Shown here one piece after another: positions 16,101 to 24,265 of a stretch of 64,000 nt of DNA. The stretch is from Gordonia sp. PP30 (lineage in GTDB: Bacteria; Actinomycetota; Actinomycetes; Mycobacteriales; Mycobacteriaceae). Location: NCBI RefSeq assembly GCF_023100845.1, contig NZ_CP095864.1, positions 1,302,001 through 1,366,000 on the forward strand, given 5' to 3'. Under the pieces are notes generated by a model. It saw only the letters and a list, made by a program, of their open reading frames with translations. It did not search any database and was not told the origin of the DNA. Every line of letters begins with the position of its first letter. Position 1 is the first letter of the stretch. The position numbers and the translations under genes are program-made.

Positions 16101-16509
16101 CGATGTCGAGCTCGCCGCGGTGGATGCGATGTCGACCGGGATCACCCCGCACACCTATCCGACCCAGTATCTGCGGCCGCGGCTGGACGCGATGGGGGTG
16201 ACGCCCGCGAATCGGCTGCTGTCGGTGCCCGACGGCTCGCGCGTCACGGTCGGCGGCGCGGTGACCCACCGCCAGCGCCCGGCCACCGCGTCGGGCGTCA
16301 CCTTTCTCAACCTGGAGGACGAGACCGGCATGGTGAACGTGGTCTGCTCGGTCGGCCTGTGGGCGAGGTACCGGACGCTGGCCCAGACCGCGTCGGCGCT
16401 GCTGATCCGCGGGAAGGTGCAGAACGCGGAGGGTGCGGTGACCGTCGTCGCCGACCGTCTGCAGCAGTTGGACCTGCGCGTGGGCACTCGCTCACGGGAC
16501 TGGTGCTGA
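13192..16509 (+). CDS. dnaE2: error-prone DNA polymerase III alpha subunit DnaE2
   Basis: This 1105-residue C-family polymerase starts at GTG 13192; the opening MGWSNGPPSWSEMERVL matches mycobacterial DnaE2. Domains in order are PHP (about 65-270, with LHAHSAYSFLDG and LALTDHDGFYG), palm and fingers with catalytic acids in PDIDVDIESD (about residues 475-483), a helix-hairpin-helix region and an OB fold near residue 1020. It makes damage-induced mutations together with ImuA' and ImuB. The C-terminus (SRDWC) differs from the usual SRDFR ending, which reappears in a near-repeat 130 bp downstream. A short dispersed repeat is inserted in frame near residue 178. Confidence 0.97.
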   Translation: MGWSNGPPSWSEMERVLSGRPADGRRLAEPDVPGDGGDSPAWSRKRGTFLPDEVEPVESSIRYAELHAHSAYSFLDGAAMPEEMVAEARRLALTGLALTDHDGFYGVVRFAEAAREYGMPTVFGAELSVEASSPNRRRAGAVDPPGEHLLVLARDAEGYRRLSRTIADAHMRGGDTSTELRDGSSKGTRDRKGVLRYDADLITSSAAGHWLILTGCRKGSVRRALARGGVAAARKSLGELADRFGPDNVLVELTASGCSDDDERNAVLAGLAAELALPAVATTGAHFPGPDRRRLAMAVAAVRARTDIATITGWLPGVGGAHLRSGDEMARLLPAHRDAIDTAAQVAADCAFSLGLIAPNLPPFDVPDGHTEVSWLRELTERGARRRYGTREQRPDAYRQIDHELDIIETLTFPGYFLIVHDIVDFCRRSDILCQGRGSAANSAVCYSLGITNVDPVANQLLFERFLAPERDGPPDIDVDIESDRREEAIQYVYAKHGREYSAQVANVITYRGRSAVRDMARALGYDPGQQDAWSKVPDSAPDDVRAMAAEVSSLPRHLGIHSGGMVICDRPIADVCPTEWARMDGRSVLQWDKDDCAAVGLVKFDLLGLGMLSALHYAIDLVKDHKGIEVDLAQLDLTEEAVYDMLCRADTIGVFQVESRAQMATLPRLKPRNFYDLVVEVALIRPGPIQGGSVHPYIRRRNGDEGTAAEHPSMERALHRTLGIPLFQEQLMQLAVDVAGFDAAEADQLRRAMGSKRSPEKMKRLRDRFYEGMEHVNGITGELADRIYEKMAAFANFGFPESHSQSFASLVFYSAWFKLHHPAAFCAALLRAQPMGFYSPQSLVADARRHGVTVHRPDINRSLAHAELENDGLDVRIGLGAVRALGEAAAQRIVAERAERGRYESVAELSRRTELTAPQLESLATAGAFGSLGLDRRAALWEAGAVAGLREDQLPVVSPRQVPTLPGMSDVELAAVDAMSTGITPHTYPTQYLRPRLDAMGVTPANRLLSVPDGSRVTVGGAVTHRQRPATASGVTFLNLEDETGMVNVVCSVGLWARYRTLAQTASALLIRGKVQNAEGAVTVVADRLQQLDLRVGTRSRDWC
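13718..13751. repeat. dispersed short repeat inside dnaE2
   Basis: CTTCGACGGAGCTCAGGGA at 13718-13736 resembles the intergenic copy CTTCGACAAGCTCAGGGGA at 50642. The following GGTTCATCGAAGG continues the resemblance. It adds residues in the PHP domain (about 176-187), where homologues that I recall have a shorter loop. Confidence 0.6.
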
Positions 16510-16632
16510 TTAGAAGCTGCCTATATCCAACCTGCACCGGATCGTCTCGGACCCCGATGCAGATCGATTGGTCGCGTTTCGTGATCACTGATCGGCCGGC
16601 AAGCCCTGCGCGTGGATACTCGCTCGCGGGAC
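16474..16632. repeat. 27-bp direct repeat duplicating the 3' end of dnaE2
   Basis: The bases at 16474-16500 (end of dnaE2) recur at 16606-16632 with 24 of 27 identical, 132 bp apart. Both begin CTGCGCGTGG and end CGGGAC. The second copy runs on to TTCCGGTGA, close to the family ending Phe-Arg-stop, which suggests that it preserves the older gene end. Confidence 0.7.
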
Positions 16633-16865
16633 GGTTCCGGTGATCTCGCACCGCTCGCGGCATCCGGTCTCCGGAGACTCGGCCGTGCCGGCGTGCTGGC
16701 CGCGCCGGCCGCGGCCACGTCGAGGTTCGCCCGACGTATACCCGACGGACCGGTCCGAACGGATCGCCGAGATGAAGCGATTCCGGATCGGATAACACGA
16801 GCCCCGCGTGCGCGTTAGTCTCAGCCCATCGCCAACGGAGACGACAGCAAAGGGAGTGCACGCAC
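16510..16865. other. intergenic region between dnaE2 and nagB
   Basis: These 356 bases hold no credible gene. Apart from the 27-bp repeat copy at 16606, there is a perfect 12-bp palindrome CGGACCGGTCCG at 16746-16757, a possible operator for the amino-sugar operon. GGAGTGCACGCAC precedes the nagB start. No clear terminator follows dnaE2. Confidence 0.6.
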
Positions 16866-17636
16866 ATGGAGGTCGTGATCACCGATCACCCGGAACAGGT
16901 GATGGCCGACATCATCACCGGAGCCGTTCGTGGCGGCGCCACGACTCTCGGGCTGGCGACCGGATCGTCGCCGCTACCGACCTACCGTGAACTGATCCGC
17001 CGCCATCGCGAGGAGGGCCTGAGCTTCGCCGGGGTCGACGCGGTGCTGCTCGACGAGTACGTGGGTCTGCCGCCGACGCACCCGGAGTCGTACGCGCGGT
17101 TCATCCGTGACAACTTCACCGATCACATCGACATCGGCGAGGTCTACTCGCCGGACGGGATGGCCCCGGACAGCCGCATCGCCGCCGACGCCTACGACGC
17201 GCTCATCGGCGAAGTCGGCCCGGTCGACGTCCAGATCCTCGGCATCGGAAGCAACGGCCACATCGGGTTCAACGAGCCGTCGTCGTCGCTGACCTCACGC
17301 ACCCGCATCAAGACGCTCACCGAGAAGACGCGGCGAGACAACGCGCGGTTCTTCGACGACGATCTCGATCAGGTGCCCTTCCACGTGATCACCCAGGGCC
17401 TCGGCACCATCTGCGATGCACGGCGCCTCGCGCTGGTCGCCACCGGGGAGGGCAAGGCCGCCGCGATCGCCGCGACGGTCGAGGGGCCGCTGTCGGCGTC
17501 GTGCCCGGCGTCGATCCTGCAGTGGCATCCGCGCGCGACGATCGTGGTCGACGAGGCCGCCGCGAGCAAGCTGCGGGACGCCGACTACTACCGCTACGTC
17601 TACACCAACAAGCCGGAGAACCAGGCCGGTCACTAG
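16866..17636 (+). CDS. nagB: glucosamine-6-phosphate deaminase
   Basis: This 256-residue protein is NagB: it converts glucosamine-6-phosphate to fructose-6-phosphate and ammonia. Family motifs are LGLATGSSPLPTY near residue 28, LLDEYVGLP (catalytic Asp near 61) and GIGSNGHIGFNEP near residue 130. The Shine-Dalgarno AAAGGGAG precedes ATG 16866. It is the first gene of an operon with two PTS permeases and murQ, so it finishes the breakdown of imported amino sugars. NagA, needed between MurQ and NagB, is not in the window. Confidence 0.96.
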   Translation: MEVVITDHPEQVMADIITGAVRGGATTLGLATGSSPLPTYRELIRRHREEGLSFAGVDAVLLDEYVGLPPTHPESYARFIRDNFTDHIDIGEVYSPDGMAPDSRIAADAYDALIGEVGPVDVQILGIGSNGHIGFNEPSSSLTSRTRIKTLTEKTRRDNARFFDDDLDQVPFHVITQGLGTICDARRLALVATGEGKAAAIAATVEGPLSASCPASILQWHPRATIVVDEAAASKLRDADYYRYVYTNKPENQAGH

Positions 17637-17680
17637 AGGCTCACGCGACCGATCCGCGGCGCGCGACAGCAGGAGGTTCG

Positions 17681-19780
17681 ATGAGTAAGGAATCTGCCGC
17701 ACAGATCGTCGACGCGGTCGGCGGCCCACAGAACATTGAATCGCTGACGCACTGCGCGACGCGCCTGAGATTCGCACTGCGCGACGGCAGCGGGGTCGAC
17801 AAGGACACGATCGAGAAGATCCCGGGGGTGCTCGGTGCCGTGCCGCAGGGCGCCAACCACTACCAGGTGATCATCGGTGGCGGCGTTCAGTCGGTCTACG
17901 AGGACATCATGGGTCTGCCCGCGATGGCGGGCGGCGGATCCGGCGGCGGAGACGATGCCGCGTCGATCAAGGCTGCCGCGCGCGCCAAGGGGCCGCGCGG
18001 CAAGGTCAGCTGGGTCGACTCGCTGTTCGAGTTCCTCTCCGACTCGTTCCGGCCGATCCTCGGCGCGCTGCTCGGCGCGTCGTTGTTCATCACCTTCATG
18101 GCCCTGATGGCCTCCCTGAAGGTGATCCCGGCGTGGAACTCGCCGGACGTGACGCTCTCACCCGGCTGGCAGTTCATCAACCTGTGCTGGCAGTCGGTGT
18201 TCGTCATGCTGCCGCTGATGATCGCCTACAACGCCTCACGCAAGGTCGGCGCCGACCCGTGGGTGGGCTTCGCGATCATGGCGGTGCTGATGCTGCCCGG
18301 CTACAAGGGCTTCCTCGACAACCCGAACATCCAGCACCACAAGATCTTCGGGTTCGACGTCAACACCATCGACATCTTCGGCATCCCGCTGACCCTGAAC
18401 GACTACAGCTCGCAGGTGTTCCCGCCGCTGCTGATGGCGGCGGTGCTGGGCCTGCTCTACAAGGGGCTGCGGCGGATCATCCCGGAGAACCTGCACCTGG
18501 TGTTCGTGCCGTTCTTCGCCATGCTCATCATGATCCCGGTGACCGCCTTCCTGATCGGCCCGATCGGCGTGTACGCCGGTGCCGGCCTGGGCAACGTGCT
18601 GCGCAGCATCAACGACTTCTCACCGTTCATCTTCGCCATCGTCATCCCGCTGGCCTACCCGTTCATGGTGCCGCTGGGTCTGCACTGGCCGCTGAACGCG
18701 ATCATGCTGCTGAACATCCAGAACCTCGGCTACGACTTCATCCAGGGCCCGATGGGTGCGTGGAACTTCGCGTGCTTCGGCGCCACCGCGGGCGTGCTGG
18801 TGCTGGCCTGGAAGCAGCGTGACAAGAACATGAAACAGACGGCGACCGGCGCGCTGGCGGCGGGTCTGCTCGGCGGCATCTCCGAACCCTCGCTGTACGG
18901 CATCCATCTGCGCTTCAAGCGGATCTATCCGCGGATGCTGGTGGGCTGTTTCGTCGGCGGCCTGATCATCGGTATCGGCGGCGGCGTCAAGACCAACGCC
19001 TTCGCGTTCACCTCGCTGCTGACCATCCCGGTGTTCTACCCGACCTTCCTGTACGGGATCGCGGTGGCCGCGGCCTTCTTCACCGCGATGTTCCTGGTGA
19101 TCTTCTCCGGCTTCCGGACACCTGAGCAGCAGGCCGAGTTCGAGTTGCAGCGGGACGCCGACGAGGCCGCCGAGCGCGCGGCCGAGCAGGGTGGCGACCT
19201 CGGCGACGACGTCGCCGCGGCGACCGCCGCGATCGTCGCGGACACCGGCGGTGGGGAGGCGACGGCGATCGTCCCGTCCGCGGCCTCGGTCGCGGTGCTG
19301 GAACGCGAGGACGGCACGGTGCTCATCGGCGCCCCGGTCGAGGGCATCGCCCGCCCGCTGTCGGAGGTGCCCGACGCGGCGTTCGCCGGCGGAACGATGG
19401 GGGCTGGCATCGCGATCGAGCCGACCGGCGACACCGTCTACGCCCCGGCCGACGCCCTGGTGGTGGCGGCGCAGGCGACCGGTCACGCCTTCGGCTTGGT
19501 GTTCGACGGCGTCGAGCTGCTGATCCACATCGGCATCGACACGGTCGCCCTCGGCGGCGAGGGCTTCGAGGTCTTCGTCAAGGCCGGACAGAAGGTGACC
19601 GCCGGGACTCCGCTGGTGCGCTTCGACCGGGCGGTGATCGAGGAGGCCGGCTACGCGGTGATCACGCCGATCGTCGTGATGAACACCAAGAAGTTCGCCT
19701 CGGTGGAGGCGCTGACGGAGGGACCGGTGTCGGTCGGTGATCCGGTGATCGCCGTCGCCACGGCGCCTCGCGAGGGGTAG
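17681..19780 (+). CDS. PTS permease EIIBCA, beta-glucoside-type family
   Basis: This is a 699-residue three-domain phosphotransferase permease starting at ATG 17681 behind AGGAGG. EIIB is at residues 1-85, with phospho-Cys25 in [14 protein letters not shown] is about 105-495 with about ten membrane helices and the substrate motif [14 protein letters not shown]. After an acidic/Ala-rich linker, EIIA is about 555-690 with phospho-His616 in LLIHIGID. The order B-C-A is the beta-glucoside/sucrose type. The location between nagB and murQ points to an amino sugar or cell-wall fragment as substrate. The general components EI and HPr must come from elsewhere. Confidence 0.92.
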   Translation: MSKESAAQIVDAVGGPQNIESLTHCATRLRFALRDGSGVDKDTIEKIPGVLGAVPQGANHYQVIIGGGVQSVYEDIMGLPAMAGGGSGGGDDAASIKAAARAKGPRGKVSWVDSLFEFLSDSFRPILGALLGASLFITFMALMASLKVIPAWNSPDVTLSPGWQFINLCWQSVFVMLPLMIAYNASRKVGADPWVGFAIMAVLMLPGYKGFLDNPNIQHHKIFGFDVNTIDIFGIPLTLNDYSSQVFPPLLMAAVLGLLYKGLRRIIPENLHLVFVPFFAMLIMIPVTAFLIGPIGVYAGAGLGNVLRSINDFSPFIFAIVIPLAYPFMVPLGLHWPLNAIMLLNIQNLGYDFIQGPMGAWNFACFGATAGVLVLAWKQRDKNMKQTATGALAAGLLGGISEPSLYGIHLRFKRIYPRMLVGCFVGGLIIGIGGGVKTNAFAFTSLLTIPVFYPTFLYGIAVAAAFFTAMFLVIFSGFRTPEQQAEFELQRDADEAAERAAEQGGDLGDDVAAATAAIVADTGGGEATAIVPSAASVAVLEREDGTVLIGAPVEGIARPLSEVPDAAFAGGTMGAGIAIEPTGDTVYAPADALVVAAQATGHAFGLVFDGVELLIHIGIDTVALGGEGFEVFVKAGQKVTAGTPLVRFDRAVIEEAGYAVITPIVVMNTKKFASVEALTEGPVSVGDPVIAVATAPREG

Positions 19781-19824
19781 CGGCCGCCGATCGGGCCGAT
19801 CGACAAACGAATAAGGGGAGGATC

Positions 19825-20751
19825 GTGGACGATTCAGCACACCTCGAGAACCTGGCGAACCTGGGGACCGAGACGCGCAATCCGCGGACGACGGCACTCG
19901 ACGCGATGAGCGTCACCGAGTTGCTGACGGTGATGAACGCCGAGGACCGGAAGGTCGCCGAGGCGGTGGGGGAGGCGATCGGCGAGATCGCCGCCGCCGT
20001 CGACCTCGTCGCGGCGGCCTTCCGGAACGGCGGGCGGCTGATCTACCTGGGGGCCGGCACCAGCGGCCGGCTCGGGGTGCTCGACGCCGTCGAGTGTCCG
20101 CCGACTTTCGGTACCCCGCCCGAGCAGGTCGTGGGGCTGATCGCCGGGGGTGAGCGGGCCTTCGTCAAGGCGGTCGAGGGCGCCGAGGACTCGGCCGAGC
20201 TGGCCGCGACCGAGCTCGCCGGCATCGGTCTGAACGCGGACGACGCGGTGGTCGGGATCGCGGCCTCCGGGCGTACTCCCTATGTGATCGGCGGTCTCGA
20301 CTACGCCCGCGGCGTCGGTGCGTCGACGATCTCCGTCGCCTGCAATCGGGGCGCGGTGGTCAGCGGGCACGCCGATGTCGCCATCGAGGTCGACAACGGA
20401 CCCGAGGTCCTGACCGGATCCACCCGGCTCAAGGCGGGCACCAGTCAGAAACTCATCCTCAACATGATCTCCACCGCGTCGATGGTGCAGGTCGGCAAGG
20501 TCTACGGGAATCTGATGGTCGACGTGATGCCGACCAACGAGAAGCTGGTCGCCCGGGCACAGCGGATCGTCGCCGAGGCCACCGGGTGCTCGGCGGCGGA
20601 GGCCGCGGCGGCGTACGACGCGGCCGGCGGGCATGCCAAGACCGCGATCGTGATGATCCTCGCCGGCGTCGACGCGGCGGCCGCACGACGACGACTCGAT
20701 GACGCCGGCGGCTTTGTCCGCGGCGCTCTCACTTCCGATCAGGAGGCGTGA
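19825..20751 (+). CDS. murQ: N-acetylmuramic acid 6-phosphate etherase
   Basis: This 308-residue SIS-domain enzyme cleaves the lactyl ether of MurNAc-6-phosphate to GlcNAc-6-phosphate and D-lactate. It starts at GTG 19825 behind AGGGGAGG. Recognisable motifs are [16 protein letters not shown] near residue 75, [11 protein letters not shown] near 151 and the signature region [18 protein letters not shown] near 205. It sits between two PTS permeases, and the second permease starts 1 bp after its stop. The four genes form a MurNAc/GlcNAc uptake and breakdown operon. Confidence 0.96.
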   Translation: MDDSAHLENLANLGTETRNPRTTALDAMSVTELLTVMNAEDRKVAEAVGEAIGEIAAAVDLVAAAFRNGGRLIYLGAGTSGRLGVLDAVECPPTFGTPPEQVVGLIAGGERAFVKAVEGAEDSAELAATELAGIGLNADDAVVGIAASGRTPYVIGGLDYARGVGASTISVACNRGAVVSGHADVAIEVDNGPEVLTGSTRLKAGTSQKLILNMISTASMVQVGKVYGNLMVDVMPTNEKLVARAQRIVAEATGCSAAEAAAAYDAAGGHAKTAIVMILAGVDAAAARRRLDDAGGFVRGALTSDQEA

Positions 20752-20752
20752 C

Positions 20753-22723
20753 ATGGCCGATAAGTCCCTGGCGACCGCGCAGGCGCTGCTCCCGCTGCTG
20801 GGCGGAGCGTCGAACATCGCCGCCGTCGAGAACTGCATGACCCGGATGCGGGTGACGCCCGTCGATCCCGGCCTGATCGACGTCGCCGCCGTCAAGAAGG
20901 TGCCGGGTGTGCTGGGGGTGGTCGAGGACGACACCTTCCAGATCGTGCTCGGACCCGGCGCGGTGACCAAGGTGACCACCGCGTTCCGTGGGCTGCTCGA
21001 GGCGTCCGGGCACGACGCGAAGGCGCTCGCCGACAAGGGCGCGTCGATCAAGGCGGCGCAGAAGGAACGCAACAACACCCCGTTCAAGAATCTGCTGCGC
21101 AAGATCGCGAACATCTTCGTCCCCCTGATCCCGGCGCTGATCGGTGCCGGTCTGGTCGCGGCGATCCGCGGCCTGCTGAACAACTGGGTCACCGCCGGCG
21201 GCGCGCCGGGCTGGGTCGAGTCGATCCTGCCGTCGCTGACCGTGATCGGTGGCGCGTTCTTCGCCTACCTGGCGATCTTCGCCGGTATCAACGCCGCCAA
21301 GGAGTTCGGCGGCACCCCGGCGCTCGGCGGGGCGGTGGCGGCGATCATCGTATTCCCGGGCGTCGCCGACGTCCACTACTCGTTGCCCGGCTTCGGGCAG
21401 GTGGAGTTGTCGCCTGGGCAGGGCGGCGTGATCGGTGCGATCCTGGCCGCCGCGCTGTGCGCCTGGATCGAGCGGATGCTGCGCGGACGGATCCCCGACG
21501 CGATCGACATCCTGGTGACGCCGACGATCGCGTTGCTGGTCTCGGGGCTGGCGACCATCTACGTCTTCATGTTCGTGGCCGACTGGATCGCCACCGGCAT
21601 CGGCAACGGTGCCGATTGGCTGCTGGAGCACTCCGGGGTGGCGGCGGGCTTCATCCTCGGCGGCCTGTTCCTGCCGCTGGTGATGCTCGGTCTGCACCAG
21701 GCGCTGATCCCGATTCACATGGCGCTCATCGAGCAGTCCGGCTACACCTCGCTGCTGACGATCCTGGCGATGGCCGGCGCCGGTCAGGTGGGCGCGTCGA
21801 TCGCGGTCTATCTCAAGCTCCGCAAGAACCGCGCCCTGCGCGACACCATCAAGGGCGCGACGCCGGTCGGCATCCTGGGCGTCGGGGAGCCGCTGATCTA
21901 CGGCGTGACGCTACCGCTCGGGCGGCCGTTCATCACGGCGTGTCTCGGCGGTGCGGTCGGCGGCGCCGTGGCCGGCGCGTTCAATCAGTTCGTCGCGCCG
22001 TTCGGTGCCACCGCGATCGGGCCGTCCGGCTGGGCACTGCTGCCGTTGGTCGACAGCAGCAAGGGGCAGGGCTACGCGATCATGGCCTACGTCATCGGCC
22101 TGGTGGCCGGCTATGTCGCCGGCTTCCTGTTCACCTACTTCTTCGGCTTCACCCCGGAACTCCTCGAGGAGCACAATCGCGACGACGACGAGTTCGGCGA
22201 GTTGGAGGCCGACCCGGCGCTGGGTGGCCCGAGCGAAGCCGCCCCGGCTTCCGGGGCGACCACCGCACTGCTGACCAAGGTGAGAGTCGCCGCGCCCGTC
22301 GACGGTGAGGTGATCCCGCTGGATCAAGTGCCCGACAAGATGTTCTCCACAGGCACGATGGGACCGGGATTCGCGGTGCTGCCCACCGGCGAGGTGTTCA
22401 GCAGTCCGGTCGACGGCGTGCTCACCATGGTCTTCCCGACCAAGCACGCCTTCGCTGTCACGACCGACGACGGTGTCCAGATCCTGGTGCACATCGGGCT
22501 GGAGACCGTCGCGCTCAGGGGCGACGGCTTCGAGGCGCTGGCGGCCAAGGGCGACCGCGTGTCGGCGGGCACACCGGTCATCCGTGCGGACCTCGCGGCG
22601 ATCGGCGCCAAGGTGCCCTCGCTGGTGACCCCGGTGATCGTGATGAACGGCAAGGACTTCGATGTGTCGAGCCCGTCGCTCGACGACCCGGCCGCGGTCG
22701 TGACGGTGACCGGCAAGGGATAG
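20753..22723 (+). CDS. MurP-like PTS permease EIIBC with fused EIIA
   Basis: This is a 656-residue permease starting at ATG 20753, with AGGAGG overlapping the murQ stop. EIIB at residues 1-80 has Cys28 in ENCMTRMRV. EIIC is about 110-480, with the motif GVGEPLIYGVTLPLGRPF close to that of E. coli MurP. EIIA is about 510-650 with His580 in ILVHIGLET. E. coli MurP has only EIIB and EIIC and borrows a glucose EIIA, so the fused EIIA makes this version self-contained. MurNAc is the likely substrate, because murQ adjoins it directly. Confidence 0.93.
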   Translation: MADKSLATAQALLPLLGGASNIAAVENCMTRMRVTPVDPGLIDVAAVKKVPGVLGVVEDDTFQIVLGPGAVTKVTTAFRGLLEASGHDAKALADKGASIKAAQKERNNTPFKNLLRKIANIFVPLIPALIGAGLVAAIRGLLNNWVTAGGAPGWVESILPSLTVIGGAFFAYLAIFAGINAAKEFGGTPALGGAVAAIIVFPGVADVHYSLPGFGQVELSPGQGGVIGAILAAALCAWIERMLRGRIPDAIDILVTPTIALLVSGLATIYVFMFVADWIATGIGNGADWLLEHSGVAAGFILGGLFLPLVMLGLHQALIPIHMALIEQSGYTSLLTILAMAGAGQVGASIAVYLKLRKNRALRDTIKGATPVGILGVGEPLIYGVTLPLGRPFITACLGGAVGGAVAGAFNQFVAPFGATAIGPSGWALLPLVDSSKGQGYAIMAYVIGLVAGYVAGFLFTYFFGFTPELLEEHNRDDDEFGELEADPALGGPSEAAPASGATTALLTKVRVAAPVDGEVIPLDQVPDKMFSTGTMGPGFAVLPTGEVFSSPVDGVLTMVFPTKHAFAVTTDDGVQILVHIGLETVALRGDGFEALAAKGDRVSAGTPVIRADLAAIGAKVPSLVTPVIVMNGKDFDVSSPSLDDPAAVVTVTGKG

Positions 22724-22743
22724 TCGTTAGCCCAGATGACAAA

Positions 22744-22785
22744 GCCCCGGGCGCATGTCCAGAAAGACAGAGGCGACACCGGGGC
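22744..22785 (+). terminator. possible hairpin after the amino-sugar operon
   Basis: GCCCCGG at 22744-22750 and CCGGGGC at 22779-22785 can pair with a 28-base loop, 20 bp after the permease stop. There is no U-tract, and the large loop makes it a weak candidate. Confidence 0.35.
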
Positions 22786-22884
22786 GTCTGAAATACCAGG
22801 ATACGTCGAAGTCAGGTGCAATGCACCACCGGTGTCCTTACGGGCATGATCGAGGTTCTCATCGGGATACGCCACCCGAGTTGT

Positions 22885-23064
22885 TTACCGCGGGCGGCCG
22901 TTCAATTCGGCGCCGACTGCGTTCAGGCAGTTTCTGCGAGTACTGGTGGAGGTCATCGCCCTTCGAGAAGTACTGGTGGAACACAGGCCGTTGGTGTTCT
23001 CGTTGGAACCGCGTTGCCACGGACTGTGCGGATCGCAGAAGAACCCGGGGATGCCGGTGCGTTC
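22885..23064 (-). pseudogene. IS30-family transposase fragment (C-terminal catalytic part)
   Basis: On the minus strand the frame from 23064 reads RTGIPGFFCDPHSPWQRGSN and then ENTNGL, the hallmark of IS30-family transposases around the catalytic Glu. Downstream the match moves to a second frame (YFSKGDDLHQYSQ) and then to a third (LNAVGAELNGRPR, stop at 22885). At least two frameshifts are therefore present and the N-terminal part is missing. The ISL3 element was inserted at its upstream edge; the other side of that element (from 26223) shows no convincing continuation. Confidence 0.85.
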
Positions 23065-23085
23065 GGAAATCAGGCTCTTCGTCTC

Positions 23086-24143
23086 TCAGAGTGCGTTGAT
23101 CCGAGTCGCGAGCTGACCGGAGTGCAGTAGGGACCGCAAGATGTAGTGGTCGAGGTTGCGGAAGCCTTGCGCGATGCCGCGGAGGTGTTCGAGGCGTCCG
23201 TTGATGGCTTCGACCGGCCCGTTGGAGACGCCGACGTCGAAGTAGGCGAGGATGTCGGCGCGCCGGGACCACAGGCTTCGTCCGAGTTGGGCCAGCTCTT
23301 GCAGGCCTGCCGGCAGTCCGGTGCGGATACGGCGCAGGATCTTGTACATGAGTTTCTTCCCCTCGCGGCGCTGCGGGTGTTCGTAGGCGGCGATCAGCTC
23401 CTGGTAGATCTGGTGGGTGATCTCGACAGCGACATGGTCGTCGTGACTGGTCAGCGACTCGAAGAGGCGGATCTTCTGTTTGTCGGTGAGCAGTTCGGTG
23501 CGGGTATGCAGAATCCGGCGAATCTTGTACAGCGGGTCGTCCTTGCGGCCCCGGTGCCCGCACACCTGCTGCTGGATCCGTTGCCGACACAAGTCGAGTT
23601 TGCTTGCGGCCAGATGTACAACGTGGAACGGATCCATCACTACCCGGGCCGCGGGGAGTTCCTCGGCGGTGGCGCTCTTGTAGCCGGTGAATCCGTCCAT
23701 CGCCACGACCTTGATCCGATCCCGGAACTGCTTGTCCCGGGCGGCCATCCACGTCTTGAGTACCTGTTTGGATCGTCCGCCGATCATGTCGAGCAGGCGT
23801 GCCGGGCCGGTCCCGTCGATGACCGGGGTCAGGTCGATCAAGACGGTGACGAAACTCGAATCCCCTTGTCCGCGAACGTGTTTCCACTTGTGCTCGTCCA
23901 CGCCGAGGCAGCGGACCCCGTCGAGGTGGCCGCCGTCGTAGACCAGGGCACGAGCGGCGTCCAGGGCGATCGTATTGACGGTTCCCCAGGCGATACCGAG
24001 GTTGGCGGCCACGGCGGCAACGCTCATCTTGTCGACCACGATGCGCTGCAGAATCCACCGTGCGGTCCGTGCGGTGACCACTGCCCGTGCTGGGGCTATG
24101 TGGTCGATCCTGCCGCGGAAGATCGTGCGCGGGCAGTCGCTAG
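23086..24143 (-). pseudogene. ISL3 transposase, C-terminal catalytic part
   Basis: This is the larger part of a split DDE transposase (about 350 codons up to the insertion point). It carries the helix-turn-helix region (SVAAVAANLGIAWGTVN), GVDEHKW, VVAMDGFTGYKSA and the end motif VSNGPVEAINGRLEHLRG. The frame is open right up to the nested element at 24143 and joins exactly, in frame, to the N-terminal part at 25830. GTG 24081 could start a truncated protein, but the zinc-finger domain would be missing. Confidence 0.92.
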
Positions 24144-24190
24144 CCTCGGCCTTTCACGGGTGAATTCGACGCGCCCTTGCTGAAGTAGGA

Positions 24191-24264
24191 AGAAAGGTGC
24201 TCTCACCTGCGATAATTGGAGTTGCGACACTACCGATTACGCAAAGAGCGAGGAGCACCTTTCT
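24191..24264 (+). promoter_or_regulatory. inverted repeat masking the transposase ribosome-binding site, copy 1
   Basis: AGAAAGGTGCTC at 24191-24202 pairs perfectly with GAGCACCTTTCT at 24253-24264, 50 bp apart. The second arm contains the purine-rich GGAG and ends one base before GTG 24266. A transcript entering from outside would fold and hide the start. A transcript from a promoter between the arms would not contain the first arm. Confidence 0.7.
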
Positions 24265-24265
24265 G

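Noticed and set aside
13741..16269. 842-codon minus-strand frame opposite dnaE2.
   Set aside because: Shadow of dnaE2; no recognisable motifs.
16746..16757. CGGACCGGTCCG as a DasR-type site for the amino-sugar operon.
   Set aside because: It is a perfect palindrome, but it lacks the TGGTCTAGACCA pattern of DasR sites; recorded only as a possible operator.
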